This document shows positions 1 to 7,731 of a DNA stretch of 64,000 nucleotides, one piece after another. Positions within the stretch are counted from its first letter, which is position 1. Every line of letters starts with the position of its first letter. The notes below the pieces were generated by a model. The model ran no database searches. It was not told where the DNA came from and worked only from the letters and a program-made list of their open reading frames with translations. This stretch comes from Flavobacteriaceae bacterium (GTDB lineage: Bacteria; Bacteroidota; Bacteroidia; Flavobacteriales; Flavobacteriaceae), in the NCBI GenBank assembly GCA_013214065.1, contig JABSPK010000002.1, forward strand, positions 124,001 to 188,000, read 5' to 3'. The translations under genes were made by a program, and so were the position numbers.

Positions 1-483
1 CTTCCTCCGAAGGAACCGCATGGCGGTCCTTTAGAGGCCGATGTGCCTGAATTCATTGAGTTTATGGGCAAAGACCTGCCCGAAATGCAGATGACCCTTT
101 TGGGTGGATTGATGTGGTTGGACCATAAAAGCAATACCGAATTCGGTTTGGAATTCAAATCGGCAAGTCTAGAGCAACAACAGCAGATCTGTGATCAGAT
201 CTGCTGGCATGATCCTGAAATATCCTTGGACGAACAGGCCTTGGAGATCCAGTTTTTCGCGCTGATGCGGAATTTGGTCGTCTGCGGGTATTATACCTCT
301 AAAGTGGGAATTGCCGATTTAGGATATAAAGGCAACATGCCCAATGTTTGGGATGGGGTACCTGAAGATGTACTGGCCCAGCATGGGGTATCTTATGATC
401 CCGAATGGTTGGCCAAATGTGTCGATCAAAGCAAAAGGGGCGTTATTGCCGAATGGGATGAAAATGGGAATTTATTGACCTAA
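1..483 (+). CDS. Gluconate 2-dehydrogenase subunit 3-like protein (5' end cut off)
   Basis: The reading frame is open from base 1 to the stop at 481-483, so the start lies left of the window; the GTG at 43 is only an internal codon. The visible 160 residues match the small subunit-3 family, which partners a GMC-type FAD oxidoreductase in periplasmic oxidation of sugars: an acidic, aromatic C-terminal part with a segment like MWLDHKSNTEFG and a later GYYTSKVGIADLGYKGN stretch resembling the conserved 'ggYYg...lgY.G' region. The normally preceding Tat-type signal region is outside the window. It ends 10 nt before a secreted isomerase/epimerase gene, a pairing common in Bacteroidota clusters for 3-keto-glycoside catabolism. 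Family assignment is by recognition and has not been searched. Confidence 0.8.
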   Translation, partial: LPPKEPHGGPLEADVPEFIEFMGKDLPEMQMTLLGGLMWLDHKSNTEFGLEFKSASLEQQQQICDQICWHDPEISLDEQALEIQFFALMRNLVVCGYYTSKVGIADLGYKGNMPNVWDGVPEDVLAQHGVSYDPEWLAKCVDQSKRGVIAEWDENGNLLT

Positions 484-493
484 AACCTGGGCT

Positions 494-1321
494 ATGTTTT
501 CGCGACTTCTCTCGAGCTTGCTTCTTCTAGTGGTTTTCATGCCGTTGGAATTGCGGTCCCAAGAGGTCGGGCTCCAATTGTACAGTCTTCGTAATCAGTT
601 CGAGAACGATGTGCCGGCCACTTTTACGCTTATCAAGAGTTGGGGTATTACGAAAATCGAAGGTGGGGCGGTTACCTATGGCGTTTCCGAAGAACGGTTC
701 AAGAGGCTATTGCAGGAGCATGGTCTCGAAGTTGTTAGTATCGGGGCTTCTTATCAAGAGTTGAAGAAAGACCCCGGTATCGCACTAGACCGGGCCAAGG
801 GTTTTGGGGCGCGTTTCGTGATGTGTCCTTGGATTCCCCATGGTAAACGGTTTACCCTAAAGGACGCGAAGAAGGCAGTGGGGGTGTTCAATGCGGCCGG
901 ACAGGTTTTGGCGACCGCTGGGATTACCTTGCTGTATCATCCGCATGGGTATGAATTCGAAGCTCATGCAGGTGGAACGGTTTTCGATTTCATGGCCCAG
1001 AACGCCCAATATTTCGCTTTTGAACTCGATATCTTTTGGGCCTGGCATGCCGGTGTCGATCCCCTTGCCTTAATGAAGGCCTATCCGGGTCAATTCAAGA
1101 CCCTTCATTTAAAGGACATGCGAAAAGGTGTGGTGGGCGATGGAACCGGTAGACAAGATGTTGAAGACAGCGTCGCCTTGGGTGCAGGTTCACTTGCCGT
1201 CGCAGAGATAGTGAAGTTGGCTCGAAAACAGGGGGTGGTGTATATGTTCCTGGAAGACGAATCGTCGGCAGTGCTGACCCAAATCCCGAAAAGCCTGGCT
1301 TTTTTGGAAACCATTGATTGA
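494..1321 (+). CDS. Secreted sugar phosphate isomerase/epimerase-like TIM-barrel protein
   Basis: 275 residues. An N-terminal signal peptide (residues 1-22, hydrophobic LLSSLLLLVVF core, ending near RSQ) precedes an AP-endonuclease-2/xylose-isomerase-like TIM barrel. VGLQLYSLR at residues 25-33 is the typical first strand. Probable metal ligands are the YHPHG motif (His149, His151), Glu154, the ELDIFW segment (Asp179), His185, the TLHLKD motif (His205) and FLEDE near residue 253. It follows the GMC-partner subunit by 10 nt, so the two are probably one operon acting on oxidised sugars in the periplasm. Relatives include 3-keto-sugar isomerases/lyases. The exact substrate cannot be read from the sequence. 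Confidence 0.85.
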   Translation: MFSRLLSSLLLLVVFMPLELRSQEVGLQLYSLRNQFENDVPATFTLIKSWGITKIEGGAVTYGVSEERFKRLLQEHGLEVVSIGASYQELKKDPGIALDRAKGFGARFVMCPWIPHGKRFTLKDAKKAVGVFNAAGQVLATAGITLLYHPHGYEFEAHAGGTVFDFMAQNAQYFAFELDIFWAWHAGVDPLALMKAYPGQFKTLHLKDMRKGVVGDGTGRQDVEDSVALGAGSLAVAEIVKLARKQGVVYMFLEDESSAVLTQIPKSLAFLETID

Positions 1322-1347
1322 ATGTAGGCCAATCTCCCTTTTTGACT

Positions 1348-1355
1348 TAAATTTG
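1348..1355 (+). promoter_or_regulatory. Promoter -7 element (TAAATTTG) of queD
   Basis: Exact match to the Bacteroidota -7 consensus TAnnTTTG, 18 nt before the queD ATG. No clear -33 TTG at the right spacing. Confidence 0.4.
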
Positions 1356-1373
1356 CAGCCCAAGTTGCGATAG

Positions 1374-1784
1374 ATGGTATCAACGATTTGTAGAAAAGCA
1401 CACTTTAATGCCGCCCATAGGTTGCACAATCCGAAATGGAGCGATGCCAAGAACCTTGAGGTATTCGGAAAGTGCAACAGTCCGTATTACCACGGCCACA
1501 ATTTTGAGTTGGAAGTACGTATTCGGGGTACTGTAGATCCCGATACCGGATTTGTGATGGATTTGGCGGTTTTAGGGAAGTTGATCAAGGAAGAGGTCGA
1601 AGAGCGTTTCGATCACAAAAACCTGAACGAAGACTGTCCTGAATTCGATGGCCTGTTGCCTTCAACGGAATATTTCGTCAAAATTATCTATGATATCTTG
1701 AAGCCGAAGCTTGAAAATGGGCAATTATTGCACATTACGTTGCATGAAACGCAAAAGAATTCGGCAGAATATGGTGATTGGTAA
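1374..1784 (+). CDS. queD: 6-carboxy-5,6,7,8-tetrahydropterin synthase (QueD)
   Basis: 136 residues, the usual length of the PTPS/QueD family. The enzyme converts 7,8-dihydroneopterin triphosphate to 6-carboxytetrahydropterin, the second step of queuosine/preQ0 synthesis, in the cytoplasm. Zinc ligands are visible as His15 in FNAAHRL and His40/His42 in YHGHNF; Cys34 in GKCNSPYYHGH is the expected catalytic cysteine. The C-terminal LHITLHET motif holds the conserved substrate-binding Glu. ATG 1374 directly follows a promoter-like -7 box at 1348. It stands alone, with tRNA-Val downstream. A BH4-type PTPS role is less likely in this phylum. Confidence 0.93.
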   Translation: MVSTICRKAHFNAAHRLHNPKWSDAKNLEVFGKCNSPYYHGHNFELEVRIRGTVDPDTGFVMDLAVLGKLIKEEVEERFDHKNLNEDCPEFDGLLPSTEYFVKIIYDILKPKLENGQLLHITLHETQKNSAEYGDW

Positions 1785-1812
1785 CAAATTTCCGATATTG
1801 CAGCACTTTTTT

Positions 1813-1890
1813 GGAGTATTAGCTCAGTTGGTTTAGAGCGCTGCCTTGACAGGGCAGAGGTCACTGGTTCGAATCCAGTATACTCCACCA
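1813..1890 (+). tRNA. tRNA-Val (anticodon GAC), CCA encoded
   Basis: Full cloverleaf. Acceptor GGAGTAT (1813-1819) pairs with ATACTCC (1880-1886); D stem GCTC/GAGC; anticodon stem CTGCC/GGCAG around loop TTGACAG, giving anticodon GAC for Val; T arm ACTGG-TTCGAAT-CCAGT; discriminator A1887 and genomic CCA 1888-1890. It sits between queD and hipA and is followed by its own terminator hairpin. Confidence 0.96.
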
Positions 1891-1896
1891 GCTTAG

Positions 1897-1932
1897 AAAA
1901 CCTTGTTGTCAGCGCGATAGCAAGGTTTTTTT
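1897..1932 (+). terminator. Rho-independent terminator after tRNA-Val
   Basis: The arm AAAACCTTGTTGTC (1897-1910) and the arm GATAGCAAGGTTTT (1916-1929) pair around the 5-nt loop AGCGC, with two wobble pairs and a run of Ts to 1931. It begins 7 nt after the tRNA CCA end. Confidence 0.8.
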
Positions 1933-2001
1933 GTTCGGGTCCGAATCGATTTCGATGCGCTGAAGCCCCCAGGATGTTATGGTTGTTCCGAATACACCGG
2001 C

Positions 2002-3303
2002 TTAGAAGGTGTTCAGGTTTTCCGCAATGCGTATTTTAAGATCTTCGCGTAGGTCGACCCGTTCGGCGTAACGTTGCCATTGCGAAACCGTGGCATTGAT
2101 GGAGTCGATGATCTTTGCGCCTCTTTTAATGTTGTTGTCGGTAGCCAAGGTCATTAGGTCGTCTTTGGTGATGTTGCGGCGTTTGCCATTCACGCTAAGG
2201 GTCTGTTGGTTGACCCAATAGTTGTTCGGGTCGTAGGCGAAACAGAGATCATAAGCCGGGGCCAATCGCCATTCGGTATTTTTTTTAAGCAGAAAGGAAA
2301 AGTTTTTGGTGTGGTCGTCATAGTTCGTCGCAATGACATTGAACACCATTCTGCGGAAGAGTTGTTCGGCTTCCGGATAGGTCAATCGCAACTGCCGCAA
2401 GGTTTGAAAGAGTTGCTCGTAGCTAAAGCCGTACATGTCATTGAAATCATAATGTTGCAAACCGCATAGCGATTGGATATGATGTCTTTCATTATCCTCA
2501 CGGTCGAAGCGTTTGGTCATAAAATGGGCCCTGCCGTTTTCTTCAAGCAGTTGACAGGAGGTCATCTCGATGCCACAATCTATAGCCATCAAGTGGTAGG
2601 CGTATTCGACCCGGCCCCAACCTGAACTTTCGCCGAACTGCTCGCTACTGACCCCGTCGAGTTTGAGCAGCCAATGTTCGAAACCTTTCGGGACCTTTCC
2701 TTGTCCGGAACGTATTTCTTTTGTTTTCGGATGGTAAGCAATAACGGCCTTGGGCCTGGCACCGCCCGCCGAGGTTCCGATTTTGAGGATGTCCGTCATG
2801 GCTTTTTCGCTATCCTTATCGAGATGGGTCAAAAAACGCTCCCGTTCGTTCAGCATTTTTTTGGCCACTTCGACCAGGCTGTCCATCGCCAGAGGAAAGG
2901 TGCGGGTCGCCGGTTTGTGTCGAGTAGGATGGAATTCCAAGGCACCCATGGCCCTGGTGCCGATGAAACAAAGTTTTTCTACGGGGTTCATGCTGTTCGC
3001 GGGTCGTCCTTGGCGGGCTAGCCAGGTGTCGATCAATCGATTGCCATATTTATCGGGGAGGGCATCTGATAGTAAGCCGGGCAGTCCTTTAAAGGTGTCT
3101 TCCGTTTCATCCCGTCCTTTGCGTAATTCCGGAAAACTGAAGATGCGTTGTCCTTGGTCCAGGGGCATCTTGATGGGTGAAAGCTCCCAGCCGGTATCCT
3201 GAAATTCGGGAGCATATTGAAAATAGCCCAGTTTTTGGCTGTCGTCCCATCGAACGGCGCCTACCAATGTTCCCCAGATATATACCTCGGCGACATCTAC
3301 CAT
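2002..3303 (-). CDS. hipA: HipA-family serine/threonine kinase toxin
   Basis: 433 residues, typical for HipA. The N-terminal 'couple_hipA' part (about 1-115) is followed by the HipA_C kinase fold. Visible motifs: GTSAGGARPKA at 176-186 (nucleotide-binding loop), MTKRFDR at 262-268, the catalytic loop NYDDHTKN at 327-334, and APAYDL at 348-353 (metal-binding Asp). In E. coli HipA phosphorylates glutamyl-tRNA synthetase and induces persistence; family members target various translation factors, and the target here is unknown. The gene overlaps the end of the upstream HTH gene by 7 nt, the usual antitoxin-toxin order and coupling. All kinase motifs are intact, so the toxin is probably active. 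Confidence 0.95.
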   Translation of the reverse strand: MVDVAEVYIWGTLVGAVRWDDSQKLGYFQYAPEFQDTGWELSPIKMPLDQGQRIFSFPELRKGRDETEDTFKGLPGLLSDALPDKYGNRLIDTWLARQGRPANSMNPVEKLCFIGTRAMGALEFHPTRHKPATRTFPLAMDSLVEVAKKMLNERERFLTHLDKDSEKAMTDILKIGTSAGGARPKAVIAYHPKTKEIRSGQGKVPKGFEHWLLKLDGVSSEQFGESSGWGRVEYAYHLMAIDCGIEMTSCQLLEENGRAHFMTKRFDREDNERHHIQSLCGLQHYDFNDMYGFSYEQLFQTLRQLRLTYPEAEQLFRRMVFNVIATNYDDHTKNFSFLLKKNTEWRLAPAYDLCFAYDPNNYWVNQQTLSVNGKRRNITKDDLMTLATDNNIKRGAKIIDSINATVSQWQRYAERVDLREDLKIRIAENLNTF

Positions 3304-3650
3304 CCCAAATCACTGTTTTCTTCGGTATTCCGCTTTTTCGGGGATGCCTGTTTTCGTTCTTTCCGCTTTAGCTTGGCATATTCAAGAGGACTGATCTGTT
3401 CGCGTATCGCGAAGGCGTCCATAACGTGTAACAGGTCGAGAACGCGCAATACTTGGATGAAGCTATCGATACGAACTTTTTCCCCGCGTTCGAGCAAACT
3501 CAGTGTAGAACGACTGATCCCAGCGTCGTTGGCGACTTGGGTCTGCGATTTGTTTTGGTTCAACCGATGCGATTGGATGAAAGAACCAATGGTTTCCAGT
3601 AGGGCTTTATCGGATAGTAACTGCCATTTATTGTATGATATATCATTCAT
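3297..3650 (-). CDS. hipB: HipB-like HTH antitoxin/repressor
   Basis: 117 residues with a Cro/C1-type helix-turn-helix at about 20-75 (SQTQVANDAGISRSTLSLLE), ending in a basic tail (KLKRKERKQASPKKR) after a predicted helical region. In HipBA systems this protein binds and inhibits the kinase and represses the operon. The start codon at 3650 lies inside one of four repeated palindromes, so the first four residues (MNDI) are encoded by operator sequence, which fixes this start. It overlaps hipA by 7 nt. Autoregulation is very likely given the operator array upstream. Confidence 0.93.
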   Translation of the reverse strand: MNDISYNKWQLLSDKALLETIGSFIQSHRLNQNKSQTQVANDAGISRSTLSLLERGEKVRIDSFIQVLRVLDLLHVMDAFAIREQISPLEYAKLKRKERKQASPKKRNTEENSDLGW

Positions 3651-3688
3651 AATGGTATGTTTATAAATGAAATGAATGTTATCTCATG

Positions 3689-3696
3689 CAAATATA
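3689..3696 (-). promoter_or_regulatory. Promoter -7 element of hipBA
   Basis: Minus-strand TATATTTG, an exact TAnnTTTG match, about 40 nt before the hipB ATG. A T-rich stretch stands at the -33 distance. The predicted transcription start (about 3683) falls inside the second operator copy (3674-3689), which fits repression by occlusion. Confidence 0.55.
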
Positions 3697-3758
3697 GATA
3701 ATATTTATAAAAAATGAAAAAGAATGAATGACATATCACTCAAGATGAACATGAAAAT

Positions 3759-3790
3759 ATTAAATTGAATGATATGTCATTCAATTTAAT
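3759..3790. repeat. Perfect 32-bp palindrome in the hipBA control region
   Basis: Arms ATTAAATTGAATGA (3759-3772) and TCATTCAATTTAAT (3777-3790) are exact reverse complements around the centre TATG. It contains the most distal operator copy, extended by further matching bases. It probably marks the highest-affinity HipB site. By chance it also reads as the start of a small plus-strand ORF resembling the HipB N-terminus. Confidence 0.85.
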
Positions 3791-3916
3791 AGCAATTAAA
3801 AGACTGTTTTTGGAGCATCTTCTCCTGCCTGGACTCGGTCTAGGAAATCGATATGCAAAAGTCGAAATACCTTGCGTTCAGCGGAATGTTCCAAGATTCA
3901 ATCCGTACTTAGGGAT

Positions 3917-4288
3917 TCAAAAACTTACCGTACAGGAAGTCGATCGGCCGAACCAACGTACGCGGTTCTTGGATGCTAGATTGTAAATGGTATCCCTGAT
4001 GATGCGTGAGATAAAGGCCAATAAGGCCGCTACCAAACGCCACTTAGGGATTTGGGATACGATTTTCAAGAAACCGTCCGAATGGGTATGTGCCCCCCAC
4101 TGGTCTATGAAAATCACGGTGGTCAGCGATTCGGTCGGAAAGCCATAAGAACGCAACAGTTCTTGACCTCTAGGGGACTGAAAGGCCACGAATTCAAAAA
4201 TATCTTCAGGGGCGAACTTCAATAACCATCCAACGACCCCATTGCAGAGGTTGCACTCGCCGTCAAAAATGATAATGTTCTTTTCCAT
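3917..4288 (-). CDS. DCC family (DUF393) thiol-disulfide oxidoreductase-like protein
   Basis: 123 residues. The N-terminal FDGECNLCN segment (Cys12 and Cys15) is the DxxCxxC signature that names the DCC family, a thioredoxin-related fold suggested to carry out thiol-disulfide exchange. Later features are the AFQSPRGQELL segment and a hydrophobic stretch WRLVAALLAFI near residues 85-95. There is no signal peptide, so it is probably cytoplasmic. It lies alone between hipB (divergent operator region) and murF, reading away from the hip promoter. Its physiological substrate is unknown; the assignment is by motif. Confidence 0.88.
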   Translation of the reverse strand: MEKNIIIFDGECNLCNGVVGWLLKFAPEDIFEFVAFQSPRGQELLRSYGFPTESLTTVIFIDQWGAHTHSDGFLKIVSQIPKWRLVAALLAFISRIIRDTIYNLASKNRVRWFGRSTSCTVSF

Positions 4289-4380
4289 AGTTGGTTTGTT
4301 TATGGACTATGGGTCGTAAGAAAACGGGCTTCTTTTCAATCGAATCCGCTAAATATCAATATTTTGGAAAAATTTATGAA

Positions 4381-5655
4381 TTATAGGTCGTTCAAGAGTC
4401 GCTCAAGGGCCATGCCTCGCGAACCTTTGATCAATACATGGGTAGCTGGGCCGATCAGCTTGGGGAGGTCGGCCTCTAGGGTCTCGAAGTCAGCATATTG
4501 CGGGTGGTCGGTCCGAATTCCGGCGAAGTGCTCGCCCACAAAAACAATGCTGTGGAATCCGAGTTTATCGGCCAAATCGGCGATGTTCTGGTGTTCTTCG
4601 GCCGAAGATCCACCCAATTCGAACATGTCACCCAAGAAAACCGCTTTGGTATTTCCGGGCATGCGATCAAAACTTTCCAAGGCGGCCTTCATGCTGGTAG
4701 GATTGGCATTGTATGCATCCAAGATCACCGTTTTGCCGTCGCGTTCCAAAATCTGGGATCGATTGTTTTCTGGGATGTAGCGCTCCAAGGCTTCTTTGAT
4801 ATGGTGTTCGGCCACATTAAAGTACTTTCCGATCAGTACCGCCATGCAGCAGTTCGGAAAATTATAGGTACCGATCAGGTGGGTACGTACCTGCTTCCCT
4901 CCGAAACTGAGTTCGACAAAAGGTTCGGTACGTTCCAGAACGATATTGAAATACTGGGTGTCTTCTTGGCTAAACCCCACTTTTTTTACATAGCGGGCTA
5001 GTTTTTCTTTTTGTATCGGGTCATCGGCATTCATAAAAATATGGGCGTCATGATCCATGAGATACCGGTACAGTTCGCTTTTGCCTTTTATCACCCCTTC
5101 AACACCCCCAAAGCCTTCAAGATGGGCCTTGCCGAAATTGGTGATCAATCCGAAATCGGGTTCTGCCAGTTTGCTCAACATTGCGATTTCCCCCTGGTGA
5201 TTGGCGCCCATTTCGATTACGGCCAGTTCGGTTTCCTCGCTAAGGGTCAATAAGGTCAACGGTACCCCGATATGGTTGTTGAGGTTGCCTTGGGTCGCAA
5301 TGGTGTTGAAGGTGGTGGAGAGTACGGCATGGATCAGTTCCTTGGTCGTCGTCTTGCCGTTGCTTCCGGTAAGTGCAATGACTTTTGCCTTGCAATATCG
5401 TCTGTGGTAAGTGGCCAATCGTTGTAGGCACTCCAAAACGTCATCCACCAATATGGTATCAGCAAGGCCGGCGTATGCAGCATCGTCGACGATCGCTTTG
5501 ACCGCTCCTTTTTCCAAGGCTTGTGCTGCGAAGGCGTTGCCATCGAAATTGGGTCCTTTTAGGGCGAAAAAGAGGCTTCCTTCTTCAATTTTTCGGGTGT
5601 CGGTGGTAACTTTTCGGTGGGCAAGGAATAGGGTGTGTAGCCGGGGTATGTCCAT
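4381..5655 (-). CDS. murF: UDP-N-acetylmuramoyl-tripeptide--D-alanyl-D-alanine ligase (MurF)
   Basis: 424 residues from the ATG at 5655. The enzyme adds D-Ala-D-Ala to UDP-MurNAc-tripeptide in cytoplasmic peptidoglycan synthesis. The N-terminal MurF/substrate domain contains TTDTRKIEEGSLFFALKG (17-34), then the ATP loop TGSNGKTTTKE at 96-106, a central GNLNNHIGVPLTLL and EMGANHQGEI (conserved MurF motifs), and a C-terminal domain with DAYNANPTSM and GDMFELG. A longer frame up to 5709 would run through the gldJ terminator hairpin and is rejected. The gene starts 11 nt after that hairpin, so it either has its own promoter or depends on read-through. Confidence 0.95.
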   Translation of the reverse strand: MDIPRLHTLFLAHRKVTTDTRKIEEGSLFFALKGPNFDGNAFAAQALEKGAVKAIVDDAAYAGLADTILVDDVLECLQRLATYHRRYCKAKVIALTGSNGKTTTKELIHAVLSTTFNTIATQGNLNNHIGVPLTLLTLSEETELAVIEMGANHQGEIAMLSKLAEPDFGLITNFGKAHLEGFGGVEGVIKGKSELYRYLMDHDAHIFMNADDPIQKEKLARYVKKVGFSQEDTQYFNIVLERTEPFVELSFGGKQVRTHLIGTYNFPNCCMAVLIGKYFNVAEHHIKEALERYIPENNRSQILERDGKTVILDAYNANPTSMKAALESFDRMPGNTKAVFLGDMFELGGSSAEEHQNIADLADKLGFHSIVFVGEHFAGIRTDHPQYADFETLEADLPKLIGPATHVLIKGSRGMALERLLNDL

Positions 5656-5666
5656 AAATCGAAGAT

Positions 5667-5698
5667 AAAAAAAAGCCCCGAGGAAAACCCGGGGCTTT
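5667..5698 (-). terminator. Rho-independent terminator of gldJ
   Basis: On the minus strand AAAGCCCCGGG and CTCGGGGCTTT form a GC-rich stem, followed by eight Ts. It lies 18 nt after the gldJ stop and just before the murF start. Confidence 0.85.
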
Positions 5699-5715
5699 GG
5701 CAAAAGCAATTTTTT

Positions 5716-7377
5716 TTATCGCGATTTCTTGTGTCGAACCGTTTTGTTCTTCGACTTTGATTTTGAACCGACACGCGACATGGCGCAGCGGAACCCGATA
5801 TCGTCGGTCGCCATATATTGTGGCAGGTAGCGACGTTGTGCTGGATCCAACCAGAAGGCCCGGTCCCTCCATGAACCTCCTTTGTAAACCCTTACTTCAT
5901 CATTGATTAGGGAGGTGCGGTAGTTCGATGTATCGTATTGACGCAAGATCTTTCCGGTAGAGTCACGCTCCACCTTGTGTTTTGGAGCGTCGTACATTTT
6001 TCTGCTATCGTCGGCCTCATCGCTAAAACGTTCGAAGAACCTTGAAGAACCGGCATCGCCATCACGATAACCACGGTTATCACTAGAGGAGAAGTTCGTT
6101 CTCAAATAAGTTTCCTCTTCGCCTACGGGCACTTCCTTGATTTCTCCTGGAAGGTTCACCGCAACGATCTTGCCATTTGGAAGGGTGTCGTAAACGATTT
6201 CATCTTTGATGATATCGACCTTACCTTCTTCGTTGATCGCTTTTTTCAAATAGATGTTACCACGGTAGTAGTTGAAGTCACTGATTTCGTCATCAACGAT
6301 CGGACGGTAAACATCGGCGACCCATTCGGAAACGTTTCCTGCCATATCATACAATCCGAAATCGTTCGGTTTATACGATTTGACTTGGGCGGTGATATCG
6401 GCGCCGTCGTCAGACCATCCTGCGATTCCGCCGTAATCCCCTTTTCCTTGTTTGAAGTTCGCCAATTGGTCACCACGACCGACGCGCTGTCCATTTCGGG
6501 TATAATCCCCTTCCCATGGATATTTTTTTCGTCCGCGATAATTGTTGTATTCACGGCTACCGATCAAGGCCTGTGCGGCGTATTCCCATTCCGTTTCCGT
6601 GGGCAATCGGTATTCTGGGGTGATCACACCCGTGCTACGCTTGGCGAATACGCTGATCGAATCCCGTTTTTGTTTTCCTTGAAGTGAGTCGATTTGACCG
6701 TTGTAAACCGATTCCGGATTGTTCAAATACGCCTCTGTACTGAACGTTCCATCAACTTCACCGCTAAGGGCACCGTACATTGCGTCTTCGGCAAGATAAC
6801 CTTCTTTGACCAAGTTGATCTCATTGACCCTATCGGTACGCCATTCGGCATATTGCGTCGCTTGGACCCAATTGACACCAACGACCGGATATTCGGCATA
6901 GGCCGGGTGTCTCAGGTAGTTGTTGGTCATGGTTTCGTTGAAACCTAATCTATTTCTCCAAACCAAAGTGTCGGGCAAGGCCCCTTTATAGATGTTCTCA
7001 TAGGTAGGATTTTCTGGAGGATATACTTTTTTTAAGTAATCGAGGTATTCCATGTACATCTTATTGGTTACCTCGGTCTCGTCCATATAGAATGATTGCA
7101 CGTGTTGTTGTGTAGGTGTATTGTTCCAATCGTGCATGATATCGTCTTGTACCTTTCCTTTGGTAAAGGTTCCACCTTCGATGAACACGGTACCCGGTGG
7201 GGTTACTTGTTCCTTAAAGTCGGAATTGTACTGGAACCCACCATCTTTGGAATTGATTTTCCATCCGGTAGCTCTCGAGACATTTTTGGATGAAGACGAT
7301 GAAGAGTTTTTACAACTTGTGAATGACACGGCCACTGCCAAACAAGAAAGCACAATTTTTAAAGGGCTTTTTTTCAT
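5716..7377 (-). CDS. gldJ: Gliding motility lipoprotein GldJ
   Basis: 553 residues, matching the size of Flavobacterium GldJ (about 560). Signal peptide with lipobox SFTSC (Cys22) followed by a serine-rich spacer, then a formylglycine-generating-enzyme/sulfatase-modifying-type domain over most of the protein. Visible landmarks: GGTFTKG, FYMDETEVTN, PVVGVNWVQATQYAEWRTDR, YRLPTETEWEYAA, KPNDFGLYDMAGNVSEWV and YKGGSWRDRAFWLDP, all typical of this fold. GldJ is an outer-membrane lipoprotein needed for gliding and for stability of the type IX secretion motor proteins. The C-terminus is strongly basic. It has its own terminator and is divergent from porV. Confidence 0.95.
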   Translation of the reverse strand: MKKSPLKIVLSCLAVAVSFTSCKNSSSSSSKNVSRATGWKINSKDGGFQYNSDFKEQVTPPGTVFIEGGTFTKGKVQDDIMHDWNNTPTQQHVQSFYMDETEVTNKMYMEYLDYLKKVYPPENPTYENIYKGALPDTLVWRNRLGFNETMTNNYLRHPAYAEYPVVGVNWVQATQYAEWRTDRVNEINLVKEGYLAEDAMYGALSGEVDGTFSTEAYLNNPESVYNGQIDSLQGKQKRDSISVFAKRSTGVITPEYRLPTETEWEYAAQALIGSREYNNYRGRKKYPWEGDYTRNGQRVGRGDQLANFKQGKGDYGGIAGWSDDGADITAQVKSYKPNDFGLYDMAGNVSEWVADVYRPIVDDEISDFNYYRGNIYLKKAINEEGKVDIIKDEIVYDTLPNGKIVAVNLPGEIKEVPVGEEETYLRTNFSSSDNRGYRDGDAGSSRFFERFSDEADDSRKMYDAPKHKVERDSTGKILRQYDTSNYRTSLINDEVRVYKGGSWRDRAFWLDPAQRRYLPQYMATDDIGFRCAMSRVGSKSKSKNKTVRHKKSR

Positions 7378-7731
7378 AATGAGGACTTGAGTTCACTAAC
7401 CGGTCGCTATGTTCGAGCCGGTACTTTGGTTTTATTCGATTTAAATCACTTTCGGCAATAGAACGAAAAGTTTGTCACAATATTTTATTCGCTCAAAATA
7501 TTTCCAACGGCGTTTTCGTGACTATCGTAAAGAAATAACGGTGACTGGGGGTTTATATTATGTTCGACTTAGGTCTTTAACAATCGAAATCGTATTTTGG
7601 TCGAACATTTCTTCGAAAAAAGGAAAAGGGGTATAAGAATTCGTTGAAATACCCGTTCATGTGTAATACGTCTAATTTTTTTTTGGTTTAACCCAAGATT
7701 TTAGACTTTCGAACCACTTTAAAAAAGAAAA
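7378..7731. other. gldJ-porV intergenic region without porU
   Basis: 354 bp between divergent gldJ and porV. It is AT-rich and holds no open frame that resembles a protein, no convincing hairpin and no exact TAnnTTTG box; TATTTTG near 7592 is one base short, and TAGACTTTCG near 7702 is a weak match. It must contain both divergent promoters. In several flavobacteria a large porU gene occupies this interval; no trace of PorU coding sequence was recognised here. Confidence 0.6.

Larger units (their letters stand above)
3633..3790 (-). promoter_or_regulatory. Four-copy operator array of hipBA
   Basis: Four near-identical 16-bp palindromes with consensus GAATGATATATCATTC: 3633-3648 (overlaps the hipB start codon), 3674-3689 (overlaps the promoter -7 box), 3726-3741 and 3767-3782. 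Their starts are 41, 52 and 41 bp apart, close to 4, 5 and 4 helical turns, so all copies face the same side of the DNA. HipB dimers are the obvious ligand. No other gene in the window carries this motif upstream by eye. Confidence 0.8.

Noticed and set aside
3765-3986. 73-codon plus-strand frame starting MNDMSFN, resembling the HipB N-terminus
   Set aside because: It starts at a TTG inside the operator palindrome, which explains the likeness; the rest has no protein-like pattern and overlaps the end of the DCC gene on the other strand.
1860-4400. Attachment-site repeat of the tRNA-Val 3' end flanking hipBA
   Set aside because: No second copy of the tRNA end sequence was found by eye in this region.
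5655-5709. Longer N-terminus of MurF beginning at 5709
   Set aside because: The extension would be encoded by the gldJ terminator hairpin, and homologues start at MDIPRLH-like sequence.
7480-7640. Possible remnant of porU in the gldJ-porV gap
   Set aside because: Short frames such as the one near 7497-7637 show no PorU-like motif or signal sequence.
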